A stretch of 64,000 nucleotides of DNA from contig NZ_JARKMX010000008.1 in NCBI RefSeq assembly GCF_029360705.1, forward strand, positions 2,410,202 to 2,474,201, given 5' to 3'. The position numbers and the translations under genes are program-made. The stretch is from Paraflavitalea pollutisoli. Lineage in GTDB: Bacteria > Bacteroidota > Bacteroidia > Chitinophagales > Chitinophagaceae. The notes under the pieces are model-generated. The model was not told where the DNA came from and did not search any database. It was given only the letters and a program-made list of their open reading frames with translations. Positions within the stretch are counted from its first letter, which is position 1. Each line of letters opens with the position of its first letter. This document shows, in pieces, positions 46,145 to 55,554 of this stretch.

Positions 46145-46975
46145 TTAAGGAATGCGGCTGCTCCGCAGCGCCAGTACCGGCACACTGTGGAGGTGCGCGA
46201 AATCACGCGTATTGTTCTTACCAAAGAGATTGGTCCACAAGCCATGACGATGGGGTTTGATGGCCAACAGGTCGATAGACTGATCCTGGCAAAACTGGTC
46301 TACCGCGGCAGCCACTTCATTCGATCTCAACTCATGGAAATACACTTCATAGCGCTGTAAGGCATCTGCCCAGCTTTGCTGACAAACCAGGTCGGCAGCA
46401 GTCGCCACCCGTGCCTCTTTATTCACATACACCAGGTGAAACCGGCATTGCCATACCTCCCACAATTTGCGCAAAATACCCAGGGACGCCTCCGGATCTT
46501 CTACCCGGTAATTGCAGGCAAAAGCCAGGTTGCGTACGCCCGACAAAGCTACCGCCGGCGGCACAATCACCACAGGTATAGGCAGATCGATGAAGAGGTC
46601 GAGGATATGGTTGTCCCACGACAGAAAGTCGTTGTAATCGCCTTCGGCACCGGTCACGACCAGTTCCGCCTCCGACAAGACTACTTCCTCCAGCAAGGCA
46701 TCCGCAAAACTGCCGGCCACTACCCGACCTTCGAAAGCAATACCAGGGAACACCCCTTTCACCCGGGCAATCTCTTGCTGCAGGGCTTGCTCCTCATTAT
46801 TATACATATCACCCAGCGCCGCCATCGATACTCCTTCACCGGCAATGCCCGGGGAGAAGGAGAATACATGCAGCAGGATGATGCGGTCGGGAGACGGGTT
46901 CCCCATCCGGCAGGCATAATCCAGGGCATGCCGGGCGGAGTCCGTAAGATTCGTGATCACGAGTACAGTAGACAT
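46145..46975 (-). CDS. tandem-domain universal stress protein
   Basis: The 276-residue protein has two Usp folds. The first (VLVITNLTDSARHALDYACRM ... AELVVTGAEGD) and the second (VRNLAFACNYRVEDPEASLGIL ... IDLLAIKPHRHGLWTNLFGKNNTRDFAHLHSVPVLAL) each show the Usp strand and helix pattern; a clear ATP-binding G-x2-G-x9-G(S/T) motif is not obvious. It starts 5 bases after the MFS gene stop, so it is the last gene of the efflux operon, an uncommon place for a stress protein. It probably responds to the same toxic-compound signal. Confidence 0.87.
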   Translation of the reverse strand: MSTVLVITNLTDSARHALDYACRMGNPSPDRIILLHVFSFSPGIAGEGVSMAALGDMYNNEEQALQQEIARVKGVFPGIAFEGRVVAGSFADALLEEVVLSEAELVVTGAEGDYNDFLSWDNHILDLFIDLPIPVVIVPPAVALSGVRNLAFACNYRVEDPEASLGILRKLWEVWQCRFHLVYVNKEARVATAADLVCQQSWADALQRYEVYFHELRSNEVAAAVDQFCQDQSIDLLAIKPHRHGLWTNLFGKNNTRDFAHLHSVPVLALRSSRIP

Positions 46976-46980
46976 ATTCG

Positions 46981-48561
46981 TTAGTGGGCAGCCTCAGCCA
47001 TGCTGACCTTGTTTTTGGATTGTTTGACAAACAGGATAACGATCGGCACACAGATGAGGAACATCACGCCTACGTATAAAAACACGTCCATATAAGACAG
47101 TACAGTCGCCTGTAAATTGATGGAGCCGTCCAGTAATTTATAGGCCGAGCCCTGTGCGATATTCGCAGGCTGCCCCTTGGCAACAAACCCTTGCGCCATA
47201 CCGGCAACATGCTCATTGACGGCAGGGTTGTATTTATCCAGCTTGGTGACCAGGTCACTGCGGTGTATAAAGTTTTGCCGGGTAATAAAGGTAGAGATCA
47301 TCGCCACCCCGAATGACCCGCCCAACTGGCGCATCATACCCGAGAAAGCGGCTCCCTGCCCGATCTGCTGCCCGCGTAACGTAGACAGCGACATCACCGA
47401 TACCGGCACCGCCAGGAAACCCAATCCTACCCCACGCACCATCAACACCCAGAAGAAATTATCCCCGCCGGTTGATGGTGTTATTATATAATAACAACCC
47501 ATACAGAAGAAAAAGAAGATGATGAAACCACCGGTGATCAGCAGCTTTTGCGATACGCCTTTCTGGATGAGCTGACCGATGATCGGCATCATAAAGGCGA
47601 TCATCAGGGCACTGGGCACCATCAGCATGCCGGTTTGCTGCGCATTCCAGCCCAGAATGGACTGTGTATACACCGGTATTACAAACGTTGATCCATACAA
47701 CCCGAAGCCCATGATGAACGATAGAATGACCCCGATGCGGAGATTACTGTTCTTCAAGACCCGCAATTCTACAATAGGGTATTTAAACGTCAGCTCGCGC
47801 CAGATGAAGAAGAAGAATCCCAGTATCGCGGTGACCGTCAATACAATGATCGTCGTATTGGCAAACCAGTCTTCCTCCTGTCCTTTCTCCAATATATATT
47901 GTAAGGAACCTACCGCTACCGCTAGCAGGGCAATACCCAGCCAGTCTACCTCACTTGGCTTTCGCTTCTCCGCATACCGCGGACTCTTCACATACCGGAT
48001 GGTCAGCAGGGTGGCGAGGATACCAACTGGAATGTTGATATAAAAGATATAAGGCCAGGCATAGTGCTCGATGATGTATCCACCCAGGGGCGGACCGAGC
48101 GTAGGGCCTACGATCACCCCCAGCATGTAGATCGCCTGTGCCATGGCACGCTTCTCTACCGGGAAGATCTCGGTGATAATGGTCTGTGACGTTACCAGCA
48201 ACGCACCACCCCCTAAGCCTTGCAGAAAGCGGAAGAGGATGAGCTCGTTGATACTGGTGGCATTACCACACAGAAACGACGACACGGTAAACAGGATAAC
48301 CGAGGCAGCAAAATAATTGGTACGGCCAAACTGCTGGGCGAGCCAGCTCGTCATGGGCACGATGATCACGTTGGCGATGGCGTAGGCCGTGATCACCCAG
48401 CTCACCTCATTGAGGGTGGCGCCGAGCGTACCGCGCATATCGCTGATCGCTACGTTGACGATCGTGGTATCGATGATTTCCAGTAGGGCACACACCACCG
48501 CCGTAATGGTGATGATCACCCGGCGGGCGCCGTACTCTACCAGAGAATTTTGATCTAACAT
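46981..48561 (-). CDS. emrB: EmrB/QacA-type MFS multidrug exporter (DHA2)
   Basis: The 526-residue protein has about 14 membrane helices. It shows LLEIIDTTIVNVAISDMRGTLGATLNEVSWVITAY (motif D1 region), WLAQQFGRTNYF, RFLQGLGGGALLVTSQTIITEIFP and VGPTLGPPLGGYIIEHYAWPYIFYINIPVG (motif C), all diagnostic of the DHA2 family. It uses the proton gradient to drive toxic compounds through the HlyD and TolC partners encoded just upstream. It starts 11 bases after the HlyD gene. Confidence 0.93.
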   Translation of the reverse strand: MLDQNSLVEYGARRVIITITAVVCALLEIIDTTIVNVAISDMRGTLGATLNEVSWVITAYAIANVIIVPMTSWLAQQFGRTNYFAASVILFTVSSFLCGNATSINELILFRFLQGLGGGALLVTSQTIITEIFPVEKRAMAQAIYMLGVIVGPTLGPPLGGYIIEHYAWPYIFYINIPVGILATLLTIRYVKSPRYAEKRKPSEVDWLGIALLAVAVGSLQYILEKGQEEDWFANTTIIVLTVTAILGFFFFIWRELTFKYPIVELRVLKNSNLRIGVILSFIMGFGLYGSTFVIPVYTQSILGWNAQQTGMLMVPSALMIAFMMPIIGQLIQKGVSQKLLITGGFIIFFFFCMGCYYIITPSTGGDNFFWVLMVRGVGLGFLAVPVSVMSLSTLRGQQIGQGAAFSGMMRQLGGSFGVAMISTFITRQNFIHRSDLVTKLDKYNPAVNEHVAGMAQGFVAKGQPANIAQGSAYKLLDGSINLQATVLSYMDVFLYVGVMFLICVPIVILFVKQSKNKVSMAEAAH

Positions 48562-48572
48562 CTTAAAATAGA

Positions 48573-49682
48573 TTAGTTATTGCTATCGAGGTGAATATCC
48601 ACATCCACGTTCAACCCTGCACGCAACAGGTGGATCAGGGAATCGCTGGTATTCGTAAACTCGATACGAACAGGAAGACGTTGCACTACTTTCACAAAGT
48701 TGCCACTGGCATTGTCGGGAGGCAGCAGCGCAAAGCGGGCACCGGTAGCGGGTGAGAAAGAACCCACCCGGGCGTCGAACTCATGGCCGGGGAAGGCATC
48801 CACTTCTACCACTACTTTCTGTCCTTCGCGGATCTTACCGACCTGTGTTTCTTTGAAGTTGGCTACGACCCAAACGTCGGTACCCTGTACAATGCTGAAC
48901 AGTGCGGCACCGGCATTCACAAACTGACCGGGACGTACATTCACTTTAGAGATCTTACCGTCGGAAGCGGCGGTCACTACGGTGTACGACAGGTTGAGCT
49001 GCGCATCATCGATGGCTACCTGACGTTCTTTGATCGCGGCATTGGCCACCCCGATCTGCGATGCAGAGGCATTGCTTTGTGAGCTGACCGCATTGACCTG
49101 ACGGGAAGCCTGGCCTTTCTGCTGCTCGAGCACCTGCAACTGGCGCTCGGCCGTTTGCTTGGCAGCTACTGCCTGCTCGTATTGTTGCTGGGTGATCGAG
49201 TGATCTTTGATCAGGTTCTCGAAGCGGTTGAAGTCTTGCGTAGCACGCCATACATTCACCCGGGCGGTCTCGATCTGCGCATCGATGGTCGATACAGACG
49301 CTTGTTGTGTAGCAATATTGGCATGGGCTGCACCGGCAGAAGCACGGGCTGCATCGAGATTGGTTTGGGCAGTGGCGAAAGAAGCCTCCGCCTGTTCCAG
49401 TTTCAATTTCATATCCCGGTCGTCGAGAATAAGGAGGGTATCTCCTTTCTTAACGAATTGGTTGTCTTTCACGCGTACCTCGGTCACATAACCGGAGATA
49501 CGGGGAATCACCGGACTGATATTGGCTTCCACTTGTGCATCATCTGTTTCTTCGTGGTGCAGCGAATGGATGTATTTGCTGATACCGAACCAGCCACCAC
49601 CTACTACCAGCAGGGTGAGGATGATGGGGAAGGTATAGCTCCGCTTTTTTACAGCGCCTTGTTCATTAGTTGTTGTTGACAT
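48573..49682 (-). CDS. emrA: HlyD/EmrA-type membrane fusion protein
   Basis: The 369-residue protein has one N-terminal membrane helix (YTFPIILTLLVVGGGWFGISKYI), a biotinyl-lipoyl-like domain split by a long alpha hairpin (VSPVIPRISGYVTEVRVKDNQFVKKGDTLLILDDRDMK, then coiled coil to about residue 215, then LNLSYTVVTAASDGKISKVNVRPGQFVNAG), and a beta-barrel (VVANFKETQVGKIREGQKVVVEVDAFPG). It bridges the MFS pump and TolC in the periplasm. It lies 27 bases after the TolC gene and 11 before emrB. Confidence 0.92.
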   Translation of the reverse strand: MSTTTNEQGAVKKRSYTFPIILTLLVVGGGWFGISKYIHSLHHEETDDAQVEANISPVIPRISGYVTEVRVKDNQFVKKGDTLLILDDRDMKLKLEQAEASFATAQTNLDAARASAGAAHANIATQQASVSTIDAQIETARVNVWRATQDFNRFENLIKDHSITQQQYEQAVAAKQTAERQLQVLEQQKGQASRQVNAVSSQSNASASQIGVANAAIKERQVAIDDAQLNLSYTVVTAASDGKISKVNVRPGQFVNAGAALFSIVQGTDVWVVANFKETQVGKIREGQKVVVEVDAFPGHEFDARVGSFSPATGARFALLPPDNASGNFVKVVQRLPVRIEFTNTSDSLIHLLRAGLNVDVDIHLDSNN

Positions 49683-49709
49683 AACGATATTTTTATCCTT
49701 TAAGGGTTC

Positions 49710-51059
49710 TTATTTTACAGGTTGATTGTTGAGCAGGATGCCCGATTGCTCCAGCAGGGAGTTATAGGCCACCACGATATCGGCTTTCGCTTCTTCCAAT
49801 GCGATCTTCGATTCCAGCAGGGCCACGTTGGCATCCAGCAATTCGGTAGTGGTCACCAGGCTGTTATCGTGTTTGTTCTTGGTGATGCGGTAGTTCTCCG
49901 TCGCATTGACCACCGACTTACCCTGTACTTCGATGCGCTTTTGCGCCGACAGGAAATTCTGATAAGCCCGGTTGATCGACAGGCGGATATTGTCATTCAG
50001 CATTTCCTGGCTGGCAGCGATCTCGCGTTCGTTGGCCTGGGCGATGGAAATACTGCTCTTGGCTTTCCAGAGCGAGCTGAGGTTGTATTGTACTCCTACA
50101 CCTACGTTCACAATATTGGTAGCCGTCACCAGCTTGGGCACATAAGCGGCGATATAACCACCGGTAAGCCCGATGCTGGGATAGTACTCTCCTTTGGCAG
50201 CATGTACTTCTGCCCCTACCGCTTTCTTGCGCAGGTTGAGCGCTTCGATGTCCTTCCGGTTGGTGAAGGCTTGCTGCTCGTAGCTTTCAATGGTAGCGGC
50301 GGTAAGTGTTTGATCGAAGCCAGTGGTATCGGGCAACAGGGTCGTCTGCTCGGGTACCCCCATCATCAGGTTCAGGCTCACCATCGCCAGCTTCAGGTTG
50401 TTCTCGGCATTCACGAGGGCCAGTTCGATGTTGGCGGTCTGCAGTTGCGCCTTTAACAGGTCGTTGCGCGCCAGCAGGCCGTTCTTTTCGAGGTTGCCGA
50501 AATCTTTATCCCGTTGTTGCGACTGGTTGAGGTTTTCTTTGACTAGCTTCACGGCAGAGATCGATTTGTACAGGTTACAATACGCATTGATGGTGTTGAG
50601 CACCACCTGCTCCTTATTATAATCAGCATCTGCTTCAGCCGCCTGCTCCAGGTACTTGGCCGATTCAATGCCATACCGGATCTTTAATCCTGCATACAGG
50701 GGCATATTGACAGAGGCCATTCCGTACATCGCCTGGTTGGGCTGCGGAAAGGAACTGCTGCCGGTACTGTCTTTGCCACCCGTTTTGAGGTTGATATTGG
50801 GCGACGTGAGGAACATATAAGCGCCGCTGATCTTTACATCGGGCAGCCGGTTGTCCATGGCTTTCCTCAGCTGGCCGGTAGCTGCTTCGATCTTTGCCCG
50901 GTTTACCTTCAGCTGTTTGCTGTTTTGTAAACTCAGGTCAATGGCCTGTTTCAATGCCAGCGGCATTGTTTCCTGGGCATGCACGGTGATGGAGCTCATC
51001 ATGGCCAATCCAACGCACAGCGTGAACAATACCCGTTTTTGTGTTAGGTGCATATTCAT
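49710..51059 (-). CDS. TolC-family outer-membrane efflux channel
   Basis: The 449-residue protein has a signal peptide (VLFTLCVGLAMMSSITVHAQ) and two OEP repeats with long helices and short strands: LKQAIDLSLQNSKQLKVNRAKIEAATGQLRKAMDNRLPDVKISGAY and, in the second half, NLRKKAVGAEVHAAKGEYYPSIGLTGGY. It forms the outer-membrane duct of the tripartite pump. It is the first structural gene, 135 bases downstream of tetR, with its own copy of the palindromic operator at 51164-51177. Start is ATG 51059 or 51053. Confidence 0.92.
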   Translation of the reverse strand: MNMHLTQKRVLFTLCVGLAMMSSITVHAQETMPLALKQAIDLSLQNSKQLKVNRAKIEAATGQLRKAMDNRLPDVKISGAYMFLTSPNINLKTGGKDSTGSSSFPQPNQAMYGMASVNMPLYAGLKIRYGIESAKYLEQAAEADADYNKEQVVLNTINAYCNLYKSISAVKLVKENLNQSQQRDKDFGNLEKNGLLARNDLLKAQLQTANIELALVNAENNLKLAMVSLNLMMGVPEQTTLLPDTTGFDQTLTAATIESYEQQAFTNRKDIEALNLRKKAVGAEVHAAKGEYYPSIGLTGGYIAAYVPKLVTATNIVNVGVGVQYNLSSLWKAKSSISIAQANEREIAASQEMLNDNIRLSINRAYQNFLSAQKRIEVQGKSVVNATENYRITKNKHDNSLVTTTELLDANVALLESKIALEEAKADIVVAYNSLLEQSGILLNNQPVK

Positions 51060-51163
51060 TGTTATTAAAACATCCTTAGTTAATTGTTACCTGAATATCA
51101 GGTGGCGGCAGGCAATCGGCGATAACGCAATCGAACGTGGGTGTATATGAAAGGCCTGTTAGA

Positions 51164-51177
51164 TGAATAATTATTCA
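51164..51177. promoter_or_regulatory. palindromic operator ahead of the efflux operon
   Basis: TGAATAATTATTCA is a perfect 14-bp palindrome in the gap between tetR and the TolC gene. The 17 bases AGATGAATAATTATTCA recur exactly in front of tetR (51779-51795). It is the probable TetR-family binding site. Confidence 0.75.
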
Positions 51178-51194
51178 CCTCCCGGGCAAAAAAA

Positions 51195-51767
51195 TTAGTC
51201 CTTGATGCCGTCCCAGCACATTTCGAACAGCGACTCTTTGAAGGTGTCGGTGATCTTGAGCTGGTTGTAGGTACAGTGCTTGACCAGGTCGCGTACACTG
51301 CCGCGTACAAAGAGCATGATCCAGGAAGCATCGAGCTGCTTGATCAGCTTTTCCTTCTTACCCCGCTCGATCAGTTCGCGCCAGGGCAGCAGGCGTTCTT
51401 TGGTGGCCTTGCGGGTTTCATCGGTAATAAACGGCGAGTGAAAACACTGTTCTATAAACACCAACTCGTCGAAATGCTCAATGGAATAACGCAGCATATT
51501 CATCCAGATGGTGTGGAAAGCTACCTTGAAAGGCGATGACGGATCATAACCGGCAAAGTAGTCATTGGCATAGTCGGTGCTGCATTTTTCAAACAGCTTC
51601 ACGATCAGTTCTTCTTTATTGGCAAAATAAATATAGACCGTACCCGTCGCAAAACCCGCCTTCTTGGCGATCATGCTCATGGTGATGCCGGCAAGCCCCT
51701 GTTCCTTTACCAGTACCAGGGTGGCGGCGTAGATCTCGGCTATTTTACCTTCGTCTTTCGGTTTCAC
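51195..51767 (-). CDS. TetR/AcrR-family repressor of the efflux operon
   Basis: The 190-residue protein has an N-terminal helix-turn-helix (KIAEIYAATLVLVKEQGLAGITMSMIAKKAGFATGTVYIYFANKEELIVKLF) and an all-helical ligand domain. It starts with GTG at 51767, only a few bases after its -7 box, so the message may be leaderless; the next Met lies inside the HTH and cannot be the start. Identical palindromes lie at its own promoter and ahead of the TolC gene, which implies autorepression and control of the pump. The inducer is presumably a pump substrate. Confidence 0.92.
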   Translation of the reverse strand: MKPKDEGKIAEIYAATLVLVKEQGLAGITMSMIAKKAGFATGTVYIYFANKEELIVKLFEKCSTDYANDYFAGYDPSSPFKVAFHTIWMNMLRYSIEHFDELVFIEQCFHSPFITDETRKATKERLLPWRELIERGKKEKLIKQLDASWIMLFVRGSVRDLVKHCTYNQLKITDTFKESLFEMCWDGIKD

Positions 51768-51771
51768 GACA

Positions 51772-51795
51772 CAAAGATAGATGAATAATTATTCA
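51772..51795 (-). promoter_or_regulatory. tetR promoter with overlapping palindromic operator
   Basis: TATCTTTG (minus strand, 51779-51772) is a perfect -7 box. The palindrome TGAATAATTATTCA (51782-51795) begins two bases upstream of it, in the -7/-33 spacer, a classical place for repression. Confidence 0.75.
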
Positions 51796-52541
51796 GCTAA
51801 AAGCCCCAATGAGGTCTTTTTTGTTAACGAATTGTTTTCTGCGCTGGGGAAAACACCCCCACCTGGCGCCATAAATGATTGGCTTGCTTGGATTTACGAC
51901 ATATTTTAGGTTGGTTAACAAAGCGATGCCGGTCAGCTAACTTTGACTACCCCAGCTAGAGGGTTACCCGATTTGCTGCCTTATATAGTATACTTCACCA
52001 CGCCGTGCAATAACAGGCCAGCCTTATCCTACTCCTCCACCCGACACCCTGCTTCCGGAAGCATAAAAGCGCCAGCATCGACTTACTTCGCCCTTACCCA
52101 TTCTCCACAGCAGTAGCTTGCTGATGTAACGATGATTGGTAACCTTTCCGTTAGTAATGCATCCAGGCAGCGTCATCAAGTAGCTCTTCAATAAATTCTT
52201 GCATACCTATGACATTGCAACAAATGCAATAGGGACAAGCATTACAATCGATACAACACAGTTCATGACCGATCAAATCAACTAATTTGTAGAGCAAAAT
52301 CAATTTAGTCTACATTCCAAATGGGGTAATCCTGTATATTTGCACTCCACAACTCCAATACCTGCGTAGAGCCCTACATCATCAGCATTCGCCCATCTTT
52401 TTTCATCATCATCATCGAAAAGAACTCATGAACCGGGAAGCTATTGCCTAGCCCGCCTGGACTCATACTCTTTTGCTTGCCTGCCACCTCGTTTTCCGCG
52501 GTGAAAACCGACCTATTTATTGTATAATCAAAACTCAAGGC
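51796..52541. other. gene-free region between tetR and the second susC
   Basis: No supported gene was seen. It contains a -7 box at 52335-52342 and a motif shared with 29697-29715 at 52095-52113. The untranslated leader of susC would be about 190 bases. Confidence 0.45.
52335..52342 (+). promoter_or_regulatory. candidate -7 box of the second susC operon
   Basis: TATATTTG is a full TAnnTTTG match. No TTG was found at the usual -33 distance, so it may need an activator. Confidence 0.5.
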
Positions 52542-55500
52542 ATGAGAAAAATTCTAGTGCTCAGCCTGGTCCTCCTATTGGGGATCGGACAAGCTATTGC
52601 ACAAACCCGAACCGTTACCGGACGTATAACCGATGAAAAAGGTACACCCATACCGAACGCCAGCATCGTAAGCAGTCATGGCCGTGTAGCGGCAGCCTCT
52701 ACCAGTGACGGCAGTTTCAGTATCTCCATCGATGGCAAGTCAACACAACTTTACATCACTGCCATCGGCTTTGCAGAAGCGACCATATCGCTGGATGCCC
52801 GCACATTTTATACGACGCAACTGAAGTCCGCGCAAAGCAACCTCGAAGAGATCGTCGTAACTGGTTACTCGGCAGAAAAGAAACGGGATATCGCCGGCGC
52901 CGTTAGCAGTGTAAAAGGAAAAGAGATCGAGAACCTCCCGGTACAATCATTCGACAAAGCCATCCAGGGCCGTATGGCCGGTGTACAGGTACAAAGCAAC
53001 AACGGTACACCCGGTGGCGGCGTCACCATTCGCATCAGGGGTACCGGCTCTATCAACGCCGGCAACAGTCCGCTGTATATAATAGATGGTATACAGGTGA
53101 CCGGTGGCGATATCTCGCGTAGCCTTCCCGGCGCCAATACCCTCGCGGGCCTGAACCCCAACGACATCGAAAGCATCGATGTGTTGAAAGACGCTTCCGC
53201 TGCCATCTATGGCGCACAGGCGGCCAATGGCGTTGTCATCATCACTACTAAAAAAGGTAAAGCAGGCAGAACCAAATTCGGCTTCAACTACCAGACCGGC
53301 TATACCGAGCCCATCAAAAAGGTCGATATGGTCAATGGTACCGAGTTCCTGCAAATGGTATACGAAGCCAGGGTCAACAACGTATTGAACGCCGGTGGTA
53401 ACCCCGCCACTGCTGCACTCACCACCAGCAGCTTTACCGGTCTGTACGGACTGACGTCCGATAAATTTGGCGAAGCCAAAACCTACGACTGGCAGGATGC
53501 CGTGAACCGGAAGGGATACAACCACAATGCCGAGGTTACGGCCACCGGTGGTAACGACCAAACTACCTTTTACCTCTCGGGCTCGTACAACAAGTTCGAC
53601 GGTCAGATCATCGCCTCCGATTTCGAGCGGGGTACCTTCCGCCTCAACATCGACCACAAAGCCAATTCCCGCCTCAAGTTCGACACCCGCATCAACCTGT
53701 CTTCTTATAAGCAAAATGCGGTTCAGACTTCCAACAGCGGTGGTGGCGTGGTATTCAGTGCCGTGTTTACACCACCGGTACAACCCATCTACAATGAAGA
53801 TGGCAGTTATGCGGAACCCCTCATCGGCGGCCGTACCAACAACGTCATCAAAGTGGCTGACTATGATGTATACGCCGGCACTACCAACCAGTTGCTCGGC
53901 AATTTTGGTATTACCTACAACATCCTGCCCAACCTGAGCTTCCGCTCGGTGTACAGCATCGATTATACCGATGTACTGGAAGATCGCTACATCGATCCGC
54001 GTACCATCGCAGGTTCTGCGTACCAGGGCCAGGCCAATGCGCTCAATACGCGGCAGGTAAACTGGAGCACCGACCAGTTGCTCAACTACGACCAACAATT
54101 TGGTACCGAACACAACCTGACTGGTTTGCTCGGCTTTACCTACCGGCAGGCTACCTCAAGTACCATCACCGCACAGGGACGTGGTTTTCCCAATGAATTG
54201 TTCCAGACCTTACAATCGGCCGCCACGCCCTTCTCGGTGAGCGCGAACACCACCATCTTTAAGCTGGCCGGTTATTTTGCCAAAGCCAATTATACCTGGC
54301 GCAACCGCTACCTCATCAATGCCACGCTCCGCTACGATGGTAGCTCGCGTTTTGGTGACAACAACAAGTATGGTTGGTTCCCCTCGGTGGGCCTGGCCTG
54401 GAAAGCTGGAGAGGAAGACTTCATCAAAACATCGGAGGTATTCAGCGACCTGAAAGTACGCGCCTCGTACGGCATCACCGGTAACGGCGCTGTCGACAAC
54501 TTCGCTGCCCGTACACTGTATGGTGGTACAGGATCTTACAACAACGTAGGGGGTATTACCCCCAGCGGATTGGGCGATAAAAGCCTGGCCTGGGAAGAAA
54601 ACCAAACCATCAACCTGGGTCTCGACTTCGGTTTGCTGCGCAACCGCATCACCGGTACCGTAGAAGTGTTCCGCCGCAACACCAACAAACTATTGCTGGC
54701 GCGTCAGATCCCCACGACTTCCGGTTTCAGCACGATCACCCAAAACATCGGCAAGCTGAAAAATGAAGGACTGGAATTACAACTGAACACCGTCAACATC
54801 GAGGGCAAGTTCCGCTGGAGTACCGACTTCAACTGGACCTGGATCCGCAGCAAAGTACTCGACCTCGGTGGACCCGATCGACTCGGAACCACTTATTTCG
54901 TGGGCCAGCCATTGCAGGTAGTATTCCAGCCAGACTTTGCCGGCGTAAACCCTGCCACCGGCCGCGCCTTCTGGTATGATGCCAAGGGCAATCCCACTTA
55001 CCAGCCGCTGACCACCGGCGACAACGATGCCCGTCGCATCATCGGCACCTCGCTGCCCACCTCCTATGGTGGACTGCTGAACACCTTTTCGTACAGCGGA
55101 TTCGAACTGTCGGTACTCTTCCAGGGCCAGTTTGGCAACCCGCTCATTAACAACAATGCCTTCTTCCTCGAAACACAAGGAGCGTTTGAAGCCAATGTCA
55201 CCCAACGTGCTTATGACAGAAGATGGCAGAAACCCGGCGACCTGACCGATATGGCACGTCCCTTTGCAGGTACAGAACCCCGTCACCGTGGTCTGAACCA
55301 GTTTCAGGGCAGAAACTATGAGGACGCCTCTTATATCCGCCTCAAGAACGTAAGCCTGGCTTACACCCTATCGTCCGGATGGCTGCGTAAAGTGGGCGTT
55401 TCGGCACCACGGGTATATGTACAGGCCACCAACCTCACCACTTTCACAGGCTATACCGGCTACGATCCCGAAGTAGTAGGCGGCGACCTCGGCGCCTTCC

Positions 55501-55544
55501 CGCAAGGCCGCACATTAACAGCCGGTATTTCCTTTAACTTCTAA
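52542..55544 (+). CDS. SusC/RagA-family TonB-linked outer-membrane transporter (second)
   Basis: ATG 52542 gives a clean signal peptide (MRKILVLSLVLLLGIGQAIAQ) and 1000 residues; an upstream in-frame extension is rejected. The carboxypeptidase-like domain (TVTGRITDEKGTPIPNASIV), TonB-box-like LEEIVVTGY, plug (SVKGKEIENLPVQSFDKAIQ, IRIRGTGSINAGNSPLYIIDG, AAIYGAQAANGVVIITTKKG) and barrel ending TAGISFNF are all present. It opens a susC-susD-lipoprotein operon. No degradative enzymes lie beside it, apart from a TlpA-like thioredoxin on the other strand. Confidence 0.95.
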   Translation: MRKILVLSLVLLLGIGQAIAQTRTVTGRITDEKGTPIPNASIVSSHGRVAAASTSDGSFSISIDGKSTQLYITAIGFAEATISLDARTFYTTQLKSAQSNLEEIVVTGYSAEKKRDIAGAVSSVKGKEIENLPVQSFDKAIQGRMAGVQVQSNNGTPGGGVTIRIRGTGSINAGNSPLYIIDGIQVTGGDISRSLPGANTLAGLNPNDIESIDVLKDASAAIYGAQAANGVVIITTKKGKAGRTKFGFNYQTGYTEPIKKVDMVNGTEFLQMVYEARVNNVLNAGGNPATAALTTSSFTGLYGLTSDKFGEAKTYDWQDAVNRKGYNHNAEVTATGGNDQTTFYLSGSYNKFDGQIIASDFERGTFRLNIDHKANSRLKFDTRINLSSYKQNAVQTSNSGGGVVFSAVFTPPVQPIYNEDGSYAEPLIGGRTNNVIKVADYDVYAGTTNQLLGNFGITYNILPNLSFRSVYSIDYTDVLEDRYIDPRTIAGSAYQGQANALNTRQVNWSTDQLLNYDQQFGTEHNLTGLLGFTYRQATSSTITAQGRGFPNELFQTLQSAATPFSVSANTTIFKLAGYFAKANYTWRNRYLINATLRYDGSSRFGDNNKYGWFPSVGLAWKAGEEDFIKTSEVFSDLKVRASYGITGNGAVDNFAARTLYGGTGSYNNVGGITPSGLGDKSLAWEENQTINLGLDFGLLRNRITGTVEVFRRNTNKLLLARQIPTTSGFSTITQNIGKLKNEGLELQLNTVNIEGKFRWSTDFNWTWIRSKVLDLGGPDRLGTTYFVGQPLQVVFQPDFAGVNPATGRAFWYDAKGNPTYQPLTTGDNDARRIIGTSLPTSYGGLLNTFSYSGFELSVLFQGQFGNPLINNNAFFLETQGAFEANVTQRAYDRRWQKPGDLTDMARPFAGTEPRHRGLNQFQGRNYEDASYIRLKNVSLAYTLSSGWLRKVGVSAPRVYVQATNLTTFTGYTGYDPEVVGGDLGAFPQGRTLTAGISFNF

Positions 55545-55554
55545 ACAGATAATC

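Noticed and set aside
46003-46260. Frames opposite the 3' end of the universal stress gene
   Set aside because: They overlap the antisense strand of a firm gene and lack coding features.
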